Assembly: GCF_009792895.1 (NCBI RefSeq)
Contig: NZ_WSSC01000003.1
Coordinates: forward strand, 124,001-188,000
Reading direction: 5' to 3'
Length of the DNA stretch: 64,000 bases
Source of the DNA: Pigmentibacter ruber
Lineage (GTDB): Bacteria; Bdellovibrionota_B; Oligoflexia; Silvanigrellales; Silvanigrellaceae
A model generated the notes under the pieces. That model saw nothing but the letters and a program-made list of their open reading frames with translations, did not search any database and had not been told where the DNA came from. How positions within the stretch are numbered: the first letter of the stretch is position 1; each line of letters opens with the position of its first letter. The position numbers were made by a program, and so were the translations under genes. This document shows positions 54,347-63,756 of the stretch, piece by piece.

Positions 54347-55018
54347 ATGAAATCAGAAATAAAAGTTTCACCCTCAATTGCTGCTGGAAATTTAATGCGC
54401 TTAGAAGATGAGGTAAAACGCCTTGAAATAAGCGGTGCAGATAGCATACATTTCGATGTAATGGATGGTCACTTTGTTCCTTTACTTACAATTGGAATCC
54501 CATTTATTGAACAAATGCGAAAAATTACTAATATGAAATTAGATGTGCATATTATGGTAACAAACCCAGATCAGGTCTTTCAAGACTACTTAAATGCTGG
54601 AGCAGATATTTTAACTTTTCACCAAGAAACTGCTTTACATGCACATCGTATTTGTATGAAAATAAAAGAAACTGGTAAAAAAGCAGGTATTGCTTTAAAT
54701 CCAGGAACAAATTGGAGCAGTATAGAATATCTCCTACCAGTAGTTGATCAGATTACAATCATGTCTGTAAATCCAGGTTTTTCTAGACAAATGCATTTGT
54801 CTTTAGTGCATAAAAAAATTTCAGCTCTTGCAAAATATAAAAAAGAGAATGATTTAAAGTATGATATTATGGTTGACGGAGGAGTTAATTCTGAAAATGT
54901 CTATCTTTTAAGACAATTAGGAACAGATATTGTTGTTGCAGGTGGAGCTGTTTTTAATTATGAGGATTATACTGAAGCAATTCTTAAAATTAAAAAAGCT
55001 TCAATAACAAAACTTTAA
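54347..55018 (+). CDS. rpe: Ribulose-phosphate 3-epimerase
   Basis: This TIM-barrel enzyme interconverts ribulose-5-phosphate and xylulose-5-phosphate. VSPSIAAGNL, H35 and D37 (SIHFDVMDGHFVP), H68 (DVHIMV) and D177 (MVDGGV) give the metal and catalytic residues. The usual NPGFGGQ loop reads NPGFSRQ (142-148), a two-residue change in the loop near the substrate phosphate. 223 residues. Confidence 0.95.
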   Translation: MKSEIKVSPSIAAGNLMRLEDEVKRLEISGADSIHFDVMDGHFVPLLTIGIPFIEQMRKITNMKLDVHIMVTNPDQVFQDYLNAGADILTFHQETALHAHRICMKIKETGKKAGIALNPGTNWSSIEYLLPVVDQITIMSVNPGFSRQMHLSLVHKKISALAKYKKENDLKYDIMVDGGVNSENVYLLRQLGTDIVVAGGAVFNYEDYTEAILKIKKASITKL

Positions 55019-55053
55019 TGCAAATTAAATAGAGATGGAATTAAATAAAAAAC

Positions 55054-56049
55054 ATGTTACCTAAATTTTATGATACAATTAAAAATGATTTAGAAATTCT
55101 GGAATCTAAGCTGATAGAATATCTTCTCACACCTAACAAACCTACTAACCAAGTATTATCACATATTTTTTCTTCAGGTGGCAAAAGAATAAGACCTGCA
55201 ATATTTTTATTATGTTCTCAATTAATAGATTATGATGGAGAATTTAAGTTTCCAATAGCTTCTGTATGTGAATATATCCATACCGCAAGCCTTTTGCATG
55301 ATGATGTTATTGATAATTCATCATTAAGAAGAAATAAACCTACCGTAAATTCCATTTGGGGCGATGAAACGGCCGTATTATCCGGAGATTTAATCTATTC
55401 AGCAGCATGTAGATTGATGGTCAAAACTAGATCATTAGAATTAATTGATGATTTTGCTGAATGTATTCGTTTTATGAGTGAAAGCGAACTATTTCAACTG
55501 GAATTACTTTGGAAAAAGGATACTTCACTATCTGATTATGAAAGAGTTGTTTCAGGAAAAACAGCTATACTATTTCAAGCAAGTGCAAAAACTCCTTGCT
55601 ATTTAAAAAATGCTTCTCAAGAGTTATCAACACATTTTGCTAATTATGGTAAATTTTTAGGATTTGCATTTCAAATTTTTGATGATTGTCTTGATTATGA
55701 AGGAAATGAAGAACTATTAGGTAAACCAGTTGTAACAGATTTATTAGAAGGAAAAGTTACTTTACCTTTAATTTATTCTCTCCAATCTGAAAATAAAAAA
55801 CTTGATATTATTGTTTCTTCAGTTTTAGAGAATGGTAAAATATCTCCTGAAGATAAATCAAAGTTACTTCTTAATGTAAAAGAATGTGGTGGTTTAGAAA
55901 AGTCCTTCAATTTAGCTGAATTCTATTCACAAAAAGCAAGAGATGCTCTAAATGAAATAGCTAAAATATTAAAACTTTCTGAAAAACAAAAATTAGCCTT
56001 AGACGCTTTAAATCAAATTACTTATTTTGTTTTAAATAGAAAGAATTAA
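55054..56049 (+). CDS. trans-Polyprenyl diphosphate synthase (IspB-like)
   Basis: The first Asp-rich motif is HDDVIDNSSLRR (D83, D84, D87), and the second is FDDCLDYEG (D210, D211, D214). GGKRIRPAI near residue 43 binds the substrate diphosphate. The segment before the first motif lacks bulky chain-length-limiting residues that would mark a farnesyl synthase, so a long-chain quinone precursor is likely. 331 residues. Confidence 0.88.
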   Translation: MLPKFYDTIKNDLEILESKLIEYLLTPNKPTNQVLSHIFSSGGKRIRPAIFLLCSQLIDYDGEFKFPIASVCEYIHTASLLHDDVIDNSSLRRNKPTVNSIWGDETAVLSGDLIYSAACRLMVKTRSLELIDDFAECIRFMSESELFQLELLWKKDTSLSDYERVVSGKTAILFQASAKTPCYLKNASQELSTHFANYGKFLGFAFQIFDDCLDYEGNEELLGKPVVTDLLEGKVTLPLIYSLQSENKKLDIIVSSVLENGKISPEDKSKLLLNVKECGGLEKSFNLAEFYSQKARDALNEIAKILKLSEKQKLALDALNQITYFVLNRKN

Positions 56050-56050
56050 A

Positions 56051-57385
56051 ATGTTAACATATAAAATACACAAAAAAACATTAAAAAATGGTCTGCAGTT
56101 TTTTTATTGCCATACTCCAGATACTGTTAATTTCGAAATATCAATGCATATAAACACTGGCGCTCGTGATGAAATTGAAGAAACAAATGGAGTTTCACAT
56201 TTTCTAGAACACATGATGTTTCGTGGTTCTAAAAAATATCCTAATTCACTTGAATTGGCAAAAGCTATGGAGTCTTTTGGTAGCGAAACAAATGCAATGA
56301 CTGGAGTTGAGCACACTTCGTATTGGATAAAGGGAGACTCAGAAAAAACTTTAGAAGCTATTGAATGTTTTTCTGATTTTTTCTTACATCCTAATTATGC
56401 TGATATTGAAATAGAAAGATCAGTTATTTTACAAGAAATGGCTTCTGATTTTAATGAAGCAGGTGACAGTATTGATACAGAATCATTATCCATGTCTACA
56501 TTATTTGCTAATCACCCATTAGGTAATCCAATTATTGGTAGTGAGCATATTGTTAAAAAAATCTCAGAAAAAGAACTCTCAGCTAAAAGACGTGATTTTT
56601 ACTCGCCTGAAAGATGCGTACTTACTATTTGCACTTCTAAATCTGAAAATGACGTAACAAATTATGTTGAAAAATATTTTGGAAATATTTGGGAGCATAA
56701 TAATAATTCTAATCCCAATAGAATACTTGCTGAAAACTTTATTCCACAATTGTCACAACTAAAAAAACCCCAAAACGCTTTATGCTTACAAAATAATCCT
56801 GATAATCAATTTGCTATAAAAATTATTTTTCCAACATCTGGTGGATTAACAGAAGAAATTGTATTAATAACTTTTCTCCAAAGATTACTTGATGATGGAA
56901 TTTGTACCAGACTGCCAGCAAATATTAGAGAAAAATATGGATTAGTTTATGATATAAGTTGTGATACTCAATTTTTTAAAGAAATAGGTACTTTTAGTAT
57001 TGATGCTACCGTATCAGAAGATAAATTAAATGAATTACTTGAAAAACTTTCTGTTGAATTAAAAAATATAATAACAGAAAAACCATTAGAATCAGAAGTT
57101 AATCATATAAAATTTCGTTACAACTTTGATTTAAAACAAATAAAAGAAACACCTTTCCGTTTACTAAACAGAGAAGCTACTGCTTATTTTATGAATTCAA
57201 ACTTATCTGTTGATGATGAAATTAAAATAGTTCAATCCATAACCCCCGATTCAGTTTTAAAAATTGCAAAAAAAGTTTTTGGCTCCGCAAGAAGAGGTTT
57301 TGTTTTAATAGGTCCAAAAGCTAGAAAAAAACGAGATCAGGTAGAAAAACTATTAAGCGTATTTGATAATATTAAGGATATTTAA
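56051..57385 (+). CDS. M16-family zinc peptidase (processing-protease-like)
   Basis: The inverted zinc motif HFLEH (H50, E53, H54) is in NGVSHFLEHMMFRGS, with a downstream glutamate near 129 (ILQEM). The C-terminal half is the inactive partner domain (LLDDGICTRLPANIREKYGLVYDI). 444 residues is the size of the single-chain bacterial processing-peptidase type. Start one base after the prenyl synthase stop, so co-translated. Substrate unknown. Confidence 0.9.
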   Translation: MLTYKIHKKTLKNGLQFFYCHTPDTVNFEISMHINTGARDEIEETNGVSHFLEHMMFRGSKKYPNSLELAKAMESFGSETNAMTGVEHTSYWIKGDSEKTLEAIECFSDFFLHPNYADIEIERSVILQEMASDFNEAGDSIDTESLSMSTLFANHPLGNPIIGSEHIVKKISEKELSAKRRDFYSPERCVLTICTSKSENDVTNYVEKYFGNIWEHNNNSNPNRILAENFIPQLSQLKKPQNALCLQNNPDNQFAIKIIFPTSGGLTEEIVLITFLQRLLDDGICTRLPANIREKYGLVYDISCDTQFFKEIGTFSIDATVSEDKLNELLEKLSVELKNIITEKPLESEVNHIKFRYNFDLKQIKETPFRLLNREATAYFMNSNLSVDDEIKIVQSITPDSVLKIAKKVFGSARRGFVLIGPKARKKRDQVEKLLSVFDNIKDI

Positions 57386-58345
57386 ATGAAACAGGTTCCT
57401 ATTACTAGCATTAGTGAATACATAAATGGTTCAATCAAAGATAAAAACAACTTCGTTAGGAGTTTTGGAAAAGCCATTCAAGAATTTGGCTTTGTTATTG
57501 TTGAAGACCATGAAATAGAAAATACTCTTATAAATGATTGTTACGATCAAGCTAAGAAATTATTTAATTTATCATTGCAAATAAAAAAGAATTATTCGGC
57601 TGCAGATGGTCTTGGGCAAAGAGGGTATGTTTCTTTTGGCATCGAACATGCAAAAAATAGTGATAAAGGTGATTTAAAAGAGTTTTGGCACATTGGTAGA
57701 GAACATTTTGCAAATAAATCTATTGAGCAAATGTCTGAAAAAAATATTTGGCCTACAAATGAATTGCCACAATTTAAAAATTTATTTTTAGAACTCTATT
57801 CTAAACTTGATAATATGGCACTTATTCTACTATCAGCTATGTCAGAGTATCTAGGTCTTGAAAAAGACTCTTTACCAAAAATGGCTAAAGATGGAAATAC
57901 TATTTTAAGAGTGTTACATTACCCTCCACTAAAAAATAACGATTTTTCCTCTGGTGCTGTCAGGGCTGGTGAACATGAAGATATTAACTTAATGACTATT
58001 TTGTGCGAAGCCACAGAAGGCGGTCTCGAAATTTTAACCAGAGAAGGAAAATGGTTAGAAATTCAAACTAAAAAAGGTCAAATGGTTGTTGATTCTGGTG
58101 ACATGTTGTCCCGTATTACAAATCAAATAGTACCATCCACAACCCATCGAGTTGTAAATCCTAAGTCAGCAAAAAATGTGTCTAGATATTCAATGCCATT
58201 CTTTATTCATCCCTATGAGAATTGCGAATTGAATGTCTTTAAAAATTGTTTATCCCCATCAAGACCCGCCAAATTTCCTCCTATCTTAGCCAATGAATTT
58301 TTGTTACAAAGGTTAAAGGAAATTGGTTTAGGAAACAAAAATTAA
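57386..58345 (+). CDS. 2-oxoglutarate/Fe(II) oxygenase, isopenicillin-N-synthase-like
   Basis: The iron ligands are H197 and D199 ([11 protein letters not shown]) and H254 (STTHRVVNP). R267 with S269 (RYSMPFF) binds the 2-oxoglutarate carboxylate. The N-terminal DIOX_N region ([16 protein letters not shown]) is present. 319 residues. It starts directly after the M16 stop (57385/57386). The natural substrate is not predictable. Confidence 0.85.
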   Translation: MKQVPITSISEYINGSIKDKNNFVRSFGKAIQEFGFVIVEDHEIENTLINDCYDQAKKLFNLSLQIKKNYSAADGLGQRGYVSFGIEHAKNSDKGDLKEFWHIGREHFANKSIEQMSEKNIWPTNELPQFKNLFLELYSKLDNMALILLSAMSEYLGLEKDSLPKMAKDGNTILRVLHYPPLKNNDFSSGAVRAGEHEDINLMTILCEATEGGLEILTREGKWLEIQTKKGQMVVDSGDMLSRITNQIVPSTTHRVVNPKSAKNVSRYSMPFFIHPYENCELNVFKNCLSPSRPAKFPPILANEFLLQRLKEIGLGNKN

Positions 58346-58367
58346 TATAATAATAGAGAGGTTGAAC

Positions 58368-59336
58368 GTGAAAGAAGAGAACGTTCTAACTGTTGAAAAT
58401 TTAGTCACTAGCTTTAACGTTTCCGGTAGAGAAGTTAATGCTGTGGATGATTGTTCCTTTCATGTCCAAAAAGGAAAAACCTTAGGCATTGTTGGCGAAT
58501 CAGGTTGCGGAAAAAGTGTAACAAGTTTATCAATTATGCGTTTAATTCCTTCACCTCCAGGAAAAATAAAGGCTGGTAAAATTATTTTTGATAATAAAAA
58601 TTTATTAGATTTTCATGAAAAAGAAATGCGCTCAATTCGTGGAAATAAAATATCTATGATATTTCAAGAGCCCATGACAAGTCTAAACCCAGTTTATACA
58701 ATTGGAAACCAAATAGCAGAAGTCTTTCAAACTCATAAAAAAGTAAGTTATAAAGAGGCGCAAAATTTATCAATTGAAATGTTGAAACAAGTAAGAATAC
58801 CCTCTCCTGAAAAAAGAATTCACGATTATCCTCACCAATTATCAGGCGGTATGCGACAAAGGGTTATGATTGCAATAGCATTAGCTTGTAAACCAGCTTT
58901 ATTAATAGCTGATGAGCCAACAACTGCATTAGACGTTACAATTCAAGCACAAATATTAGCATTAATGAATAATTTACAACAAGACAATGGAATGTCCACT
59001 ATTTTAATTACACATGACTTAGGAGTTGTTGCTGAAACATGTGACGATGTTGTTGTAATGTATGCTGGAAAAATAGTCGAAAAAGCTTCTACAAAAGAAA
59101 TATTTACAAATCCAAAACACCCCTATACAATTGGTTTATTAAATTCTATTCCAAGACTGGGTGAAAAGAAAAATCGTCTGAATACTATTCCAGGTATTGT
59201 TCCTTCTCTGACGAAATTACCTAAAGGTTGTAGATTTCAAGACAGGTGTTCATTAGCAACAGAGGAATGTAAAATTTCAGAACCCAAATTAAATGAAATT
59301 TCCAAAAATAAGTTTGTGGCTTGCATTAAAGCTTAG
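58368..59336 (+). CDS. Di/oligopeptide ABC transporter ATPase, DppD/OppD type
   Basis: It has Walker [12 protein letters not shown] (about 42-52), signature [12 protein letters not shown], Walker [12 protein letters not shown] and H-loop THDLGVVAE. The C-terminal oligopeptide-transporter extension is [14 protein letters not shown], whose cysteines may bind an Fe-S cluster. The start is GTG 58368, six bases after AGAGG; a TTG at 58362 leaves no room for the Shine-Dalgarno. 322 residues. Confidence 0.9.
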   Translation: MKEENVLTVENLVTSFNVSGREVNAVDDCSFHVQKGKTLGIVGESGCGKSVTSLSIMRLIPSPPGKIKAGKIIFDNKNLLDFHEKEMRSIRGNKISMIFQEPMTSLNPVYTIGNQIAEVFQTHKKVSYKEAQNLSIEMLKQVRIPSPEKRIHDYPHQLSGGMRQRVMIAIALACKPALLIADEPTTALDVTIQAQILALMNNLQQDNGMSTILITHDLGVVAETCDDVVVMYAGKIVEKASTKEIFTNPKHPYTIGLLNSIPRLGEKKNRLNTIPGIVPSLTKLPKGCRFQDRCSLATEECKISEPKLNEISKNKFVACIKA

Positions 59337-59376
59337 CCTTAGTTTTTCATTTAATTGCTTCACAAAGGAAAGATTT

Positions 59377-60381
59377 ATGACTGCAGACTATATTTTGCAG
59401 ATAAAAAATTTAATTAAATATTTTCCCATTTACGGAGGATTAATTGGGAAAGAAATTGCAAAAGTTCATGCTGTTGATGATGTTTCTTTTTCATTAGCTA
59501 AAGGAAAAACATTAGGTTTAGTGGGTGAATCTGGATGTGGAAAAAGTACTTTAGGAAGAACTATTTTAAGATTAATTGAACCCACATCAGGAACCATAGT
59601 ATTTAATGGTAAAGATATTACTAAACTTTCTCAAAAAGAACTTAGATATTTAAGAAAAGAATTTCAAATAGTTTTTCAAGATCCATTTGCAAGTTTAAAC
59701 CCTAGAATGTCAATCCGTGAAATATTATCTGAACCATTTGAAATTCACAAATTATATACAAATAAAAATGAAAGAGAGTTAAAAATTATTTCTCTTTTAA
59801 ATGAAGTGGGACTTAACCCAGAATTTATTGATAGATATCCCCATGAATTTTCTGGTGGACAACGTCAACGAATAGGAATTGCAAGAGCAATATCACTAAA
59901 TCCTAAAATTATAATTTGTGATGAACCAGTAAGCGCTCTCGATGTTTCAATTCAAAGTCAAATATTAAATTTAATGATGGATCTTAGAGATAAATATCAT
60001 CTTTCTTATATTTTTATAGCACACGATTTGTCTGTTATAGAACATATTTCAGATGATGTAGCTGTGATGTATTTAGGTAAAATAGTTGAATATACATCTT
60101 CAGATAATCTGTATAGTAAACCTTTACATCCATATACAAAGGCTTTAATATCTAGTATTCCAAAGCACGATATTGTTGAAAAAAGAAAACGTCAAGTCAT
60201 TCAAGGTGACATACCAAGTCCTATTAATCCACCTTCAGGATGTCGTTTTCACACACGATGCCCATTTGCTAAAGAAATTTGCTCAGAAAAAATACCAGAA
60301 TTAAAAAATATGGGAACACATAGTAGTCCCCATTTTGTATCTTGTCACTTTACAAAAGAATTATCTGATAAAACAATTTGA
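59377..60381 (+). CDS. Di/oligopeptide ABC transporter ATPase, DppF/OppF type
   Basis: It has Walker [29 protein letters not shown], signature FSGGQRQRIGIARA and the C-terminal CRFHTRCPFAKEIC. ATG 59377 with AAAGGAAAG upstream gives 334 residues; a start at 59293 overlaps the previous gene by 44 bases and adds a hydrophobic stretch foreign to the family. Only the two ATPases are here; permeases and binding protein must lie elsewhere. Confidence 0.9.
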   Translation: MTADYILQIKNLIKYFPIYGGLIGKEIAKVHAVDDVSFSLAKGKTLGLVGESGCGKSTLGRTILRLIEPTSGTIVFNGKDITKLSQKELRYLRKEFQIVFQDPFASLNPRMSIREILSEPFEIHKLYTNKNERELKIISLLNEVGLNPEFIDRYPHEFSGGQRQRIGIARAISLNPKIIICDEPVSALDVSIQSQILNLMMDLRDKYHLSYIFIAHDLSVIEHISDDVAVMYLGKIVEYTSSDNLYSKPLHPYTKALISSIPKHDIVEKRKRQVIQGDIPSPINPPSGCRFHTRCPFAKEICSEKIPELKNMGTHSSPHFVSCHFTKELSDKTI

Positions 60382-60384
60382 TAT

Positions 60385-61302
60385 TTACATTTTCACTATG
60401 ATTTTATATTCAGGTTTTATTTTATATTTTTTTGCAAAATTACTTTGATTAATAGCTATAGCAAAATTGCCCAAGCTATTTAAATAAGATACTTCTGTTC
60501 CGACTTTAACATCACCAAAAGTATTGCCATAATGAATTTTTTTGCGATAGATAACCTTATCTTTTTTATCTAAAATTTCAACTTGAATTTGTTTCCCTAC
60601 TTCTGCTCCAATTTGTTTTAAATTTTCAGGACTAATATTTGTCCATAAATTTCCATAATCACCATCTAAAATAATAACACTACCATAAATAGTATTATTT
60701 TTTACTTGAGAAGTTTGAAGTGGAAATTTTATATAATCTTTTAAAATATTTGGTCCCACTTCAGCAAAAGTTATTTTTTCTGCAGCAAGTTTTCCACCAG
60801 TATAAGCAAATACATCCCGACCATAAAAAGTGTGAGATTTTTCTGAATTTTCTAATCTATTTTTTGTTTCATCAATTTCTCTAATTTCTTTAATTCCGTA
60901 AACAGCAGCTATATTTGTTAAAGTTCCATTGTCTGGCGTCACAATAAAGTAACCGTTATTAGTTTCGGCAACAATAGATTTTCTAGCGGTTCCTACCCCA
61001 GGATCTACTACAGAAACAAAGACAGTACCTTTAGGATAGTATTGCATTACTTGGTATAATCTGTATGAAGCTTCTTGAACATTAAAAGCTTCAACATTAT
61101 GCGATAAATCTGAAACAGTTAAACTGGAATCGACGGTGTAAATTACGCCTTTCATTGTACTCACAGCTCCATCGGTTAAACCAAAATCAGTCATTAGAAC
61201 GACTGGAGCTTTTGCAATAGCCACATTTCCAAGGACAAAAATATACCAAGCCGAAAGTAATTTACTTACCTTTATAGCTTGTTGTTTTAATTTGATAAAC
61301 AT
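60385..61302 (-). CDS. Exported SAM hydroxide adenosyltransferase-family protein (DUF62)
   Basis: The duf62/SAM-hydrolase fold has VVLMTDFGLTDGAVSTMKGVI, VVDPGVGTARKSI and FIVTPDNGTLTNI. These correspond to the D-x-G..., DPGVGT.R and PDNG motifs; family members split S-adenosylmethionine with water to adenosine and methionine. Unlike usual cytoplasmic members, this one has an N-terminal basic/hydrophobic stretch (residues 3-30, ending near IAKA) that looks like a signal peptide. ATG 61302 with GGAGG upstream gives 305 residues; the ATG at 61329 has no Shine-Dalgarno. Substrate in the periplasm is unclear. Confidence 0.82.
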   Translation of the reverse strand: MFIKLKQQAIKVSKLLSAWYIFVLGNVAIAKAPVVLMTDFGLTDGAVSTMKGVIYTVDSSLTVSDLSHNVEAFNVQEASYRLYQVMQYYPKGTVFVSVVDPGVGTARKSIVAETNNGYFIVTPDNGTLTNIAAVYGIKEIREIDETKNRLENSEKSHTFYGRDVFAYTGGKLAAEKITFAEVGPNILKDYIKFPLQTSQVKNNTIYGSVIILDGDYGNLWTNISPENLKQIGAEVGKQIQVEILDKKDKVIYRKKIHYGNTFGDVKVGTEVSYLNSLGNFAIAINQSNFAKKYKIKPEYKIIVKM

Positions 61303-61568
61303 GTTTACACCCTCCAAAAAGAAAACCATTTAATTATAAAATATTTAAGGAATTTTTACGAAAATTAAAGTGTAATTTATTATTAAAAAAACAGCATTAA
61401 CAGAACAAAAATTTCAGTTAAATATATTTTACATAAATTTAATTACACTTTATTTTTTTTATTCGTCAAGATTAAATTTTTAAAAAATAAAACTATATAA
61501 TATCTTAGCTTTACAAGAATAACTTTCTGATCCAATATCATTTAAAATTGATCGGGAGGTGATTCTGT

Positions 61569-62759
61569 ATGAAACATGAAAATCGTTCCTTAGGTTTAGT
61601 TAATTACCATTCTATCCAATACTTCAGCCGTGACCTAAAAAGCTGTGTAGAATGGCATAAAAAAACATTTGGTTTTGAAGAAATTGCGCAATCAAGTGAG
61701 AATTGGGAAAAACGACATGGAATGCGTTCGGTTGTGCTTAGAGGTTCGGGGGGTATAGGCTGGATTATAACAGAACCTATTGAAAAAAATTCTACCGCGG
61801 GAAGATATCTTTCTTCACATCCTGATGGTGTTGCCTATCTAAATTTTAAAGTTAAAAATTTAAAAAAAACAGTTGAGTTTTTGGCCGACAAAAAAGCAGC
61901 CTTTTTATATGAAATTGAAAATCATAAATCACTAAATGATGGCTATTGGTATGAAACAGCTATAGCTACAGCGTTAGATGATGTGGGATTTAGATTCATT
62001 GAAGAATCACATTATGATCAATTTGCTCCAGGATTTAAATGGATGAATCAAGAAAAAATTAAACCTAACTCTTTTGGATTAGATTTGGGAATTGATCATG
62101 TTACTTGCAATGGACGCTCAATGCATGCAATTACTGAATTTTATCGCCATTGTTTAGGTTTTGAACAGTATTGGGGTATAGAATTTCATACTACCCATCA
62201 CAAGCCAGATTTAGGTACAGGTTCTGGGTTAGAAAGTATTGTTATGTGGGATAAAGAGAGTGGTATTAAATTTGCGACAAACCAACCATTAGCCCCATAT
62301 TTTAATAATTCTCAAATCCAAATATATGTTGAAGATAATAGAGGCTCCGGAATCCAACATATCGCGTTTGGCACAAAAAACATCATTGATACTGTGAGTA
62401 AAATAAAAAATAAAGGGGCCGTTTTTTTAGAAGCTTCTGATAAATATTACGAGCAACTTCCAGCAAGAATGTCTGCCATGAAACTCGATAAAATAAAGGA
62501 ACCATTTAATATTATTAAAGAAAATAACATTTTACTTGATGGATCTAACGGTAAGTATTTATTACAAATTTTTATGAAAGAACAATCGATTCAATTGCAG
62601 AAAAAAGAAGCTGGACCTTTCTTCTATGAAATAATTCAAAGAGAAGGGGATGAAAGCTTTGGAGAAGGAAACTTTAAAGCTCTGTTTGATAGTATTGAAA
62701 AACAACAAGTATCTGAAAATAGACAGGAAATGAGGGAAAGAGTGGATTCTCTCTGCTAA
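61569..62759 (+). CDS. hpd: 4-Hydroxyphenylpyruvate dioxygenase
   Basis: The iron ligands are H177 (GIDHVTCN), H264 (GIQHIAFGT) and E354 (FFYEIIQREG), all in the second VOC module. The N-terminal module (about 10-150) is the inactive half. GGGAGGTG precedes the ATG. Spacing between ligands, 87 and 90, is slightly longer than the 79 and 82 of Pseudomonas HPPD. It makes homogentisate from hydroxyphenylpyruvate in tyrosine catabolism or in pigment and tocopherol-like routes. 4-hydroxymandelate synthase has the same fold; the closeness to HPPD motifs makes hpd the better call. Confidence 0.9.
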   Translation: MKHENRSLGLVNYHSIQYFSRDLKSCVEWHKKTFGFEEIAQSSENWEKRHGMRSVVLRGSGGIGWIITEPIEKNSTAGRYLSSHPDGVAYLNFKVKNLKKTVEFLADKKAAFLYEIENHKSLNDGYWYETAIATALDDVGFRFIEESHYDQFAPGFKWMNQEKIKPNSFGLDLGIDHVTCNGRSMHAITEFYRHCLGFEQYWGIEFHTTHHKPDLGTGSGLESIVMWDKESGIKFATNQPLAPYFNNSQIQIYVEDNRGSGIQHIAFGTKNIIDTVSKIKNKGAVFLEASDKYYEQLPARMSAMKLDKIKEPFNIIKENNILLDGSNGKYLLQIFMKEQSIQLQKKEAGPFFYEIIQREGDESFGEGNFKALFDSIEKQQVSENRQEMRERVDSLC

Positions 62760-62865
62760 CAGTAAATTTTTTAAAAAGCGCTTGCGTAGCTTCTACACAA
62801 ATGTTACAGGTCACCTTCTGTATTAGAGAAGTTTCATTCTTCTCAAACTAAATGAGGAGTTTAAA

Positions 62866-62997
62866 ATGGGTAAGAAAGATAATCGTCGTACGTTTAAAAT
62901 GAAAAGAAAAAAAGCTCAAGCTGCTAAAAAAGCACGTGTAAGAGCTAAAATAGTAGCAGGTAAAGCTGCTTCTAAAAAGACTGGTTTAAAGAAGTAA
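62866..62997 (+). CDS. 43-residue Lys/Arg/Ala-rich basic protein
   Basis: GAGGAG six bases upstream of the ATG marks a real start. The peptide MGKKDNRRTFKMKRKKAQAA (first 20 residues) continues Lys/Ala/Arg-rich to a C-terminal LKK, with only two acidic or bulky interruptions. Such composition fits a nucleic-acid or ribosome-associated peptide. A 6-base hairpin GAGAAG/CTTCTC lies in the leader at 62826-62844. It sits between hpd and tRNA-Ser. No family recognised. Confidence 0.7.
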   Translation: MGKKDNRRTFKMKRKKAQAAKKARVRAKIVAGKAASKKTGLKK

Positions 62998-63014
62998 TTT
63001 CTTTATTAAAAAAC

Positions 63015-63104
63015 GGAGAGATGGCCGAGTGGCTTAAGGCGGCGGTCTTGAAAACCGTTGTAGGTGCGAGCCTACCGGGGGTTCGAATCCCTCTCTCTCC
63101 GCCA
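63015..63104 (+). tRNA. tRNA-Ser (TGA)
   Basis: Acceptor stem GGAGAGA / TCTCTCC and discriminator G; CCA encoded at 63102-63104. The anticodon stem GCGGT / ACCGT-side with loop CTTGAAA gives anticodon TGA. A long variable arm (GTAGGTGCGAGCCTAC) marks a class II tRNA. Confidence 0.96.
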
Positions 63105-63256
63105 TTCTTCTTTCCTAATCTTCAGCAAAATGCTAGTGAATAAATCAATAGAAAAATTAAATTTAATAAGAATTGTTTTCAAGTTCGTTTAATTAATGGA
63201 AAATTACACGCTTGAACAAAGAAATCATTTCAGAATTAATAATAAAACAGATATTT

Positions 63257-63597
63257 GGAAAAAGCCATATTGACAAACGAGTTCAAAAGTTATCTGGAGA
63301 ACAAAGACAGCGTATTGCAATTGTAAGAACTATTTAAAAAACCCGCCAATAATACTTTTAAATGAAGCAATATTTGCTTTAGATAATGCGACAGAACTTA
63401 CAATCCAAAAATCATTAAAAAAGATCTTTGTTGCTAGAACTAATAGCATTGTTGCTCATCGGCTATCAACAATTAGACATGTGAATAAAATTTTTGTTTT
63501 ACAATCATGAATAATTATTGAATCAGGATATCATAATTCACTTCTATTAAAAATAAAAAATGGATCTTATGCTAAAATGTGGAATCTCCAATTATGA
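63257..63597 (+). pseudogene. Remnant of an ABC-exporter ATPase domain
   Basis: Two frames join to read the C-terminal half of an MsbA-like ATPase. First comes the signature VQKLSGEQRQRIAIVRTI, ending in TAA at 63335-63337. Then, one frame over, come PPIILLNEAIFALDNATE and the H-loop VAHRLSTIRHVNKIFVLQS, a TGA at 63508-63510, and IIESG. It is missing Walker A and all N-terminal membrane segments, and the Walker B Asp is Asn. The gene has decayed by truncation, frameshift and stops. Confidence 0.85.
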
Positions 63598-63720
63598 GAA
63601 AAGAATTAATTATTCAACATTATGATAAAATTAAAATTTTTATTTTAAAAAAATGAAATAAACCTAAGATTTTAATGATTACCTTTATATTAATTAAATA
63701 TCCTTTATAATATTTTATAA

Positions 63721-63756
63721 TATAATCAAAAATGTTTTAAATCATTTTTGATTATA
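63721..63756. repeat. Perfect 14-base inverted repeat in the AT-rich tail
   Basis: TATAATCAAAAATG (63721-63734) and CATTTTTGATTATA (63743-63756) pair perfectly around an eight-base loop. It lies 124 bases past the pseudogene end. It could be an old terminator of the decayed gene or a remnant of a mobile element. Confidence 0.65.
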
